A DNA stretch of 64,000 nt from Molanna angustata (Eukaryota; Arthropoda; Insecta; Trichoptera; Molannidae), in contig OY754981.1 in the NCBI GenBank assembly GCA_963576475.1, forward strand, positions 20,991,683-21,055,682, given 5' to 3'. A model generated the notes under the pieces. The model was not told the origin of the DNA and searched no databases. It worked only from the letters and a program-made list of their open reading frames with translations. A program made the position numbers and the translations under genes. Every line of letters starts with the position of its first letter. Within the stretch, counting starts at the first letter, position 1. Shown one piece after another: positions 57,290-64,000 of the stretch.

Positions 57290-57975
57290 TTTGGACATAA
57301 ATCTTCTTTTATTCATCTTTTTGTTTTCACAACATAAACAAATTAATGTAATGCACACTGGCGGGCTTATTGCCATTAGGATTTTTTTTTCCAACCAAAC
57401 AGATTACAAAGTATGACAAAATTATATACTTATGTACATCAAAAAAACAATGAAACAAAGAAAATATACATTCTTCTTCTTCTGGGTAACAATCCTAGGA
57501 TTGGTCTGCGCCAAACACTCGATCTTTCCAGTTAACTCTATCGTCCGCCAGTCTCTTCATCTCTTTGTAACTGCTACAGCGCACGTCACCGATTGTCTGG
57601 TCTATGTAGTTGTTTCTGGGGCAACCTCTACAATTACCTCCATCAATCATTCCTTTGACGATGGTAAACGCAGACAGACGTCCCGTTTCGCTTTGGCTGG
57701 TGGTCCGGGTGGGGACTGCTCAAGATACTGTCTCGAAACAGTCAAAAACCATCAGCCATAGCGAATACATTACACTAAGATAAATATAAAAAAACACAAC
57801 AAAAAAAGGGGTTGAGAAAGGACACGGAGAGGAAATCGGGATCAGGTGTATAGGGATAAATATTCCTTCTTTAGTTTTTTCTTAATAATATAAAGTGAGT
57901 TATACGACACAATATCCGGACTAAGGTTATTCCAGAGTCTTGCTGACTGTACTTACTTGAACCTTAAAGCTTTTT
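57290..57975 (-). mobile_element. LINE 3' end, family X, copy 2, with nested insertion
   Basis: The minus strand reads WNNLSPDIVSYNSLYIIKKK then LKKEYLSLYT*. The 3' UTR matches copy 1 at 54405 in inverse orientation, interrupted by the tail insertion at 57473-57764. Confidence 0.75.
57473..57764 (-). mobile_element. 5'-truncated non-LTR tail, type 4, inserted in family X copy 2
   Basis: The minus strand reads GDVRCSSYKEMKRLADDRVN then WKDRVFGADQS*, with a (GAA)n tail. A 7-bp TSD ATACATT (57466-57472, 57765-57771) flanks it, and comparison with copy 1 at 54.7 kb shows the empty site. Confidence 0.85.
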
Positions 57976-58980
57976 TATAATTTTGAAAACTGAATGAATA
58001 CCATTATCTTTGCTAATGTATTTTTTTTTAAATATCACGATAAGCGTCACTGGAGCGTAGTTTAGCTATGTTACACAATGGCCAAGTTGGAAATACTTAC
58101 ATTTCTGTACAGAGAAACGCCTGTTTTTTTTTTTATTTTTTAGTGTGTTTTGACGTCACTCTTAGAAAGGATGAATTTATTTTATCAATAAGGCGTCTCC
58201 CTTTTAACATGAACGTCTGTTTTTGTAGCATGCCTAGGGTGCCTGGACACGAATATTTCAATTTTATTTGGCGACTAAAACGTAGGGAGAGTCATTACGT
58301 GACACGTAGTATTCCTAGAACTTATTGCTTTTAAAAGGGGTCTGGGTCTGCGTAGTCTTAATATTACATAGTAACAACAACACATAACTTAATTTAAATT
58401 ATTCGCAAGAGTCACGTCATCGCGTAATATAAAATTAATCGTTTTGCACTCACCAATTCACAGCGCATAGACTGACTGTGTTTATGTTTGCAAAGCAAAA
58501 CATTTAAACAACACGGTACGATAAAAGCATTATATTATGATAATAATTATTTAGCAGGTATTTCTGAATCATAAATAATATTATGTAGCAATGAATTGAA
58601 CCTGTTCAATGAAACATTATTAGACTTGTAGATTGGTGCAATTTAACTGTGAACCATCACATTTTTTGTTGTTGTTAAAATATTATTTTTTAAGAACCAC
58701 ACCACGTAAAAATAGGGGTGAATTTGTGGCTATAGTGAGTAGTACTTTTACATAAAAGTTACACATTATGTAGTCGGGTAATATTTGATGTGTTCACATT
58801 TGCTTCGTAGTAATTTATATGAATTAAGTTAATGTTAATACGAAAAGTAAAATAAATAAGTTCGTGTATAGCTTATTTATATATAAAAAAAACTGTTTTC
58901 CATCCACGTGTAATGTATATGTATAAAAGTTTCATTTTGGGTTTTTGAGTATTTGTATTCTTTAATTTTAGTTGTTATTT
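57976..58980. other. Intronic stretch without recognised features
   Basis: AT-rich. The 88-codon frame at 58068-58334 is not recognised. Confidence 0.4.
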
Positions 58981-59361
58981 TTAATCTAATGCATTTTTTT
59001 TCAATGCACTACTTGATCTTACAATAATTCTTGAACGATTTTTAATCTTTCTGCATCCTTTAATTTCCTCCTTCCTTTCCTCATCAGTCTGTTTATTGTA
59101 GTAGCATTTTAATGTCCCGCTGTTGTTTTGATATAAAAGTCTGTCTTCTTCTTCATCTTGTATCGGATCCAGGGATATTTTTGGCATAGACTTTAGCTTT
59201 CTCGCCACCTCTTTTCTGGTCTTTCGAGCTGGTGGTGTCCCTCTGGGATTTTGGATTTTTCTACCACACGTGGAAGTCTTTTACTGTAAATTATTTCCTC
59301 GTGGTCGCGCCAGTATCATTTCATTTTCCTCGCACATCTTACGATGTTTGCAGGAAAAATA
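58981..59361 (-). pseudogene. Unrecognised charged protein remnant, one in-frame stop
   Basis: A single minus-strand frame of about 125 codons, interrupted once by TAA near 59288. Upstream of the stop it reads KMCEENEMILARPRGNNLQ. Downstream it reads GRKIQNPRGTPPARKTRKEV, KLKSMPKISLDPIQDEEED, TDEERKEEIKGCRKI and ends SSALKKNALD*. Its composition (K/R/E-rich, few low-complexity runs) is unlike random AT-rich sequence. It could be the C-terminus of a transposon protein or a degraded host gene. I do not recognise the family. Confidence 0.4.
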
Positions 59362-61329
59362 CAAAATTCCGAATACAAAAGTTGAATTTTTATAAATTAA
59401 TAGGAAAATACCGTACGTTTTCTTTAGAGCATAGAAATGTAAATGACAAGGTTAAAACTAGTATCTCTATAGTACCTACTTGGCGTGTTTAAAGGTAGAG
59501 TAATAAAACACTAATATGTAGTTTGTAGGCGGTATCATTCAGCACAATGCAGTAAGTTACTAGTTAACTAACACACATGCGATTATAACTTATTGTATTA
59601 TGAAGGGTGTTGCTTGGTTTCCCTTTCGTTGCTAACAATGGTCAGAAGTAACAACATGAATGGAGAGGCGTGCGTACCTATCTCTAACTTACAATAGTCC
59701 GTAGCAAACTTTGCGACAAGGCAATACCGCTAGAGACAGGAGTTAGGCGTTATGTACATAGTACCTAACAATATAGGTACTAATACTTATGCAAATGTCT
59801 GATAACTAGTTTTGTATTCACGTTGCGCCATATCCTTTTGTATATTAGCAAAACCATTTGAGTAATTCATAATTGATTGACTTCAATGTGGTATTAATTT
59901 ATAAATTCAATTTATTTACACATAAGAGTACAAAGGTGGATTTACTGTCTTTAAAAAATATTTTCCAATCGACGAAGTGAAGTTTGTAGTTTGCGACGAA
60001 TTTAAATTACAGTAGTAACAATCGGACCACAATAAAATGACTGATCGCAGTGACGAAAGAATCGAAGGTCGCAGATGAGACGATGGATGCTTGCCAAAAT
60101 AGCGAAATATGACGTTCAGTTCTCTCGGCCAACCCCGTCAGAGACATGGTATCCACGTTAGGGTATCATCATTCTGTACTTGTAAAACATGCCAAAATTA
60201 TTATGAATTCCTTAAAAAATATCAAAGTAAAAATCAGAAGCAACCACATTGAAATCAGTCGTGGTTGAAATCGAGAAATTTCTAATAATATGATAATAAT
60301 TAGCATATCCACTAACTAGTCTGTTTTTGTACGATTATTTTTTCCAAGTTTTCAGACACAAATAAAACAAACTTATATCTATAGAAAAAAAAAATCATAC
60401 GATGACATGTTTTGTATTGAAAATGGTGTTGTAAATATTTATTTTAAATATCCAAGAATAAAAAAAAAACTTAAAATTAAAAGGACGGTTGATTTTTGGC
60501 GAAAGTTTCATATCCATAAAAAATGTAGTTTTTAAAGTTGAAAGGATTGAGACGTCTTAATATCATCACTAAAGGTAATAAAATTAAATTTGTTATTGTG
60601 CTATATACCTTCCCAGTTTTTTGAAAATAACAATAAATGAAAAGTTATTAGGTAGGTACCTATATTCCGATATTATTATATTTTTTACGTAATTTAATTG
60701 TTTATTATTAATCAATGAATTTTAGTGTTTTGCAATGTGTAAGATATGAATTACATTATTTTTTACTTGAATAACGGTTTTCTCGCAAGGACAAGAAAAA
60801 CTTATTTGCATTATAAGCTTTTTTATTGTTATTTTGCACATCGCAATGGAGGAAACGCAACCAGCTGGTGTCAAGTTAAATGAGCCATTGAAATGAATTT
60901 GTTGTTTATTTACGTTGATTATAATACATATATGTCAGTACTTATGTATGTATTGAAAGTGAAATGGAAATTGAACGACTGTGAGTGTCCATGTTTCTCA
61001 TCACTACAATGGAATATTGTTTGTATCACTTTCCCGGCAGTGATGATTCCGTTCCCACATTAAGACAAAATATAAAAATACGTATTAATTTTATTTGTTG
61101 TAAAATCAAGTATTCAATTAAATGTTATCCAAGCTAATCGCATAATTGAAATCCCACAAATTTTCTTTTACATTGTGTTAGTTCGAGTTCGATTTCTGAC
61201 TGTTTGTTGAACTCGAATGATCCCCAATCTGATCATGTTCTTGCATTTTTTGGCTATTATTAGGTGTTTTTCACTCTTTTTTATCTCTCGTATTTCTCTT
61301 TCTTTTTATGTTTAGGCTTTTTATTGATT
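59362..61329. other. Intronic stretch without recognised features
   Basis: About 2 kb of AT-rich sequence with no recognised coding or repeat structure. Confidence 0.4.
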
Positions 61330-62095
61330 TTTCTGGGGCTTTTAATATCTTGGACATTTACCGGTATTTCTCGTCTTTTATGTGTGGGACCTTTATTGGT
61401 ATTTTTCGTCCTTATGTTTAGGACATTTATCGATATTTCTCGCGTTTTTATATTTGGGACATTTATCAGTATTTCTCGCGTTTTTATGTTTGGGACATTT
61501 ATCGGTATTTCTCGCGTTTTTATGTTTGGGACATTTATCGGTATTTCTCACATATTTTTATGTTTGGGACATTTATCGGTATTTCTCGCGTTTTTATGTT
61601 TGGGACATTTATCGGTATTTCTCACTTATTTTTATGTTTGGGACATTTATCGGTATTTCTCGCTTATTTTATGTTTGGGACATTAGTGATGAGCAAATCC
61701 AAGAACAGTACCGGAGTAATCTTGGTCTACGTCTTGCCACCCCGACGACCTCGAGTTTGGTCATCCTTTTATGGTCTTGGTTTTGCGAGTCTTGTAGGTC
61801 TTGCAACTTCTATAAAAAAATATTTTTTATTTCTTTGTTACAATTCAGCATTTACAATGAAATGACAATAAATAACAATTTATGGTATTATGTCGTTAGT
61901 TCGTAATTTGCATAAGTATTGTAGAGCCTGGTCGTGGTCTTGGTCTTGATCTCGAAGAGAACCCGCGGTCTTGGTCTTAAAGTCTCGCAATACAACGACT
62001 GCAAGACTTTTGCTCAACATTAGTGACATTTATTAGTATTTCTCGCTCTTTTTTAAGTTTGGGACACGTATTCCTATTTCTCGCCCTTTTGATCG
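61330..62095. repeat. 36-bp minisatellite, interrupted by a MITE
   Basis: About ten units of 'tatgtttgggacatttatcg' then 'gtatttctcgcgtttt' run from about 61330 to 61684. The array resumes at 62023-62095. Because 36 is a multiple of three, all three plus frames stay open and hydrophobic over the array; this is not evidence for a membrane protein. Confidence 0.85.
61685..62022. mobile_element. 338-bp hAT-like MITE inserted in the minisatellite
   Basis: The ends pair as TAGTGATGAGCAAA and, inverted from the right, TAATGTTGAGCAAA. The 8-bp flanks GGGACATT (61677-61684) and GTGACATT (62023-62030) differ at one base and both belong to the minisatellite unit. The interior is rich in 'ggtcttggtcttg' blocks. 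TSD length and ends fit hAT. Confidence 0.7.
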
Positions 62096-62600
62096 TTGCA
62101 ATTTTATACAATCGTTGTCCTTGAAATTTTGTTTTGACTGTCAACGTCTCAAGTTACAGTAGGTACCTATGTTTTGACTGAATACTGCGCTATCTATTAT
62201 ATGTATGTCATATTTAATATGGTGATCGTTCAAGTCATGTTTTGCTTTGTGATAAATTCATTGCTGACACGTGTTTCTGATTAAAATTGTTTTCTTCGTA
62301 CTTGGTGATACCCTGTATATATCTATAGGTACGAACCTACATATTGTTTGTAATAATTTATTTTTATGACTTATCTTATCTACCTGTGATGAAAGTATGA
62401 CTGGTGGCTGGAGTAAGTAAGTAGGTGTTAGATCTTGTTGAACTTAATTGAATTAATGTACGTGATTGACATATTAAGTACGATGGTAAATTTGTAATGA
62501 ATTTCAATTAACGTCATCGATAGGTACAAAATATGATACAGACACCTACCAAAGCAGTAAATGGTTTTCTTATTTATTTCGATGACTTTAATTTTCCATT
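62096..62600. other. Intronic stretch without recognised features
   Basis: AT-rich. No feature was noticed. Confidence 0.4.
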
Positions 62601-62606
62601 TAATGT

Positions 62607-62690
62607 TCGATTCCACAAGCATTTATGCTTATTTTAGGGAATGTAGGAAGATGTATATGTACTTGTTTAACAAGGACATACTAATTTTTT
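62607..62690 (+). mobile_element. SINE family A, 3' body only
   Basis: 'cacaagcatttatgcttatt' then 'gatgtatatgtacttgttta' and 'acaaggacata', followed by a T/A-rich tail. The tRNA head is absent (5' truncation). Confidence 0.65.
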
Positions 62691-64000
62691 TTTAATAAAA
62701 AAAAAGTTATTAATTTATTTATTCGAGTACTTATATGTGTTTACTTTTCAATTTTCTATTTGGTATGAATGTGTTATTACGTATCTGCATATAAATAAAG
62801 TAATAAATATAATTACGTATCAAGATTAGTTTGCTTTCTTTTCTTACTTACCATATTCGCAATTGCAATTTGATCAAAGGGTGAGACGCAGAGAAGGGAG
62901 GGAAGAGACTGAAAGCACAAATATTTTTTTTATTTTAGTGGCATTAGTAGGTAAAATATTTCTATAGTAGGTAAAATATTTCTATATTATAATATTTTCC
63001 TATTTACTTAAATGTATATAAATACTTTATAATTTCCTCTTCCATATACGGGCGAGTAGCTATCTAACTTTTTTTTATTGTTTCCTTCTTATTGTTGCAA
63101 CAATTCAATATAGCAGTTTTTTTATATATTATGTAGAAGCATGCGGTTATCGATGTTACGCGTGCATACTTTATTTACGACTTTTATGAATAGTAAAAAG
63201 GCATTTTGCACGCAACGTGATGCAAAAACACGTGATTCATATAATTTTATTTCGTGTGGCGCCTAGTAACACAACATTTCTGTTTTAACACACGGTTGAA
63301 AATATTTTATAATGCACCCCTACCGCTCACGGTCTAGACATTATACTGTAGAAACCTGCCTATTGTATCCAACCATGATAGCGGGAAATATAGAAAAACG
63401 CACATGAACCTATGTACCTACCTGTATTTCGAATGTCATTTTTCAAATGCGTCACTCTTTTACAAACCGTTACACCCGTACGAGATATTGTCGAAACTAA
63501 TTTGAATCAAAGATTCATTTGTCATCTCGTACATATATAGTTGATTCATTTATATATTTCCTGGTATATGGGGGAATGCGTGATGCTTCTTCGATTCTGA
63601 AATCTAAATATTTCCAGAATTGGGTAATCGATTATTAAAAAGTTACATTTAAGCTTTCTTTTTCAGTAAAAATTAAAACTCTGTGTGGTTTAAAGTTGAG
63701 TATTCAAACAATAACAGCGGTACTAATAACATTTTCGTTAAAATTCGTTTTAGCCAACTAAACCTCGCACTACGTAAACCACGTATTAGGCACTAATTCG
63801 TGGTTTAGTGGGTTCTTACTAATAATGCAAAAATGTACAAGGACTAAGTAAACCATGGAATACGGAATGAATGTTGTGTGAACGCAGCCATTTAACGGGA
63901 ATTTCGGAATTTTTCTTTACTTTATGCTATTTTTTGTTCATTCTCTATGACTTTATTAGCCGTCATCTATGACATCTATCTAGAATCATCGTATTTCTAT
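62691..64000. other. Right end of window, no recognised features
   Basis: AT-rich. A duplicated 'agtaggtaaaatatttctat' pair lies near 62955-62985 and a 9-bp inverted pair 'taaaccacg/cgtggttta' near 63774-63806. No coding sequence was recognised. Confidence 0.4.

Noticed and set aside
61264..61906. Overlapping open frames coding hydrophobic, membrane-like repeats
   Set aside because: They come from a 36-bp minisatellite that keeps three frames open; no start or homology supports a gene.

Overview
This is AT-rich nuclear DNA of an animal, almost certainly an insect and most likely a moth or butterfly. The host genes are insect-type, they are split by GT-AG introns, and the repeat mix fits: tRNA-derived SINEs, many very short 5'-truncated non-LTR tails, an I-type LINE, and Transib, piggyBac-like and hAT-like elements. 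The order is inferred from sequence style only.

Host genes occupy the first 10.6 kb. (1) At 1-2271 (+) lies the long last exon of a TRPA-type ankyrin channel, cut by the window edge. (2) At 5466-9997 (-) is a complete three-exon gene for mitochondrial arginyl-tRNA synthetase (RARS2). Its first exon codes for only 12 residues and was placed by matching splice phase. (3) At 10441 (+), head-to-head with RARS2 across 443 bp, is the first coding exon (130 nt) of lap, the AP180/CALM clathrin-assembly gene. No later lap exon was recognised, so 10.6-64 kb may be largely one giant lap intron. A 34-nt candidate coding exon on the minus strand at 50.15 kb may belong to a nested gene.

The rest is layered repeats. 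The main items are a 0.92-kb minisatellite with a near-perfect 420-bp higher-order duplication (11.7-12.6 kb); two tandem arrays between halves of a dispersed repeat (17.1-19.5 kb); and a full-length 5.7-kb I-type LINE with a 10-12 bp target-site duplication (TSD) and only two in-frame stops in ORF2 (20.0-25.7 kb). Further along are a TTAA-flanked piggyBac-like MITE (27.4 kb), an unassigned 1.64-kb terminal-inverted-repeat (TIR) element with a decayed basic ORF and an array of CAGTCCCCTG motifs (30.3-32.0 kb), a 2.25-kb hAT-like element carrying nested MITEs (33.4-35.7 kb), and a 1.1-kb TIR element containing a LINE insertion (40.0-41.1 kb). There are also several long hairpins, one with perfect 98-bp arms (48.4 kb), and a 2.18-kb decayed Transib element (51.7-53.9 kb) with CAC-starting 41-bp TIRs and a CGTCG TSD.

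The three host genes are functionally unrelated: sensory cation channel, mitochondrial translation, endocytosis. The only regulatory link visible is the shared RARS2/lap promoter region. The most notable finding is the Transib copy, a relative of the RAG1 recombinase lineage, because its ends, TSD and transposase remnants all agree.
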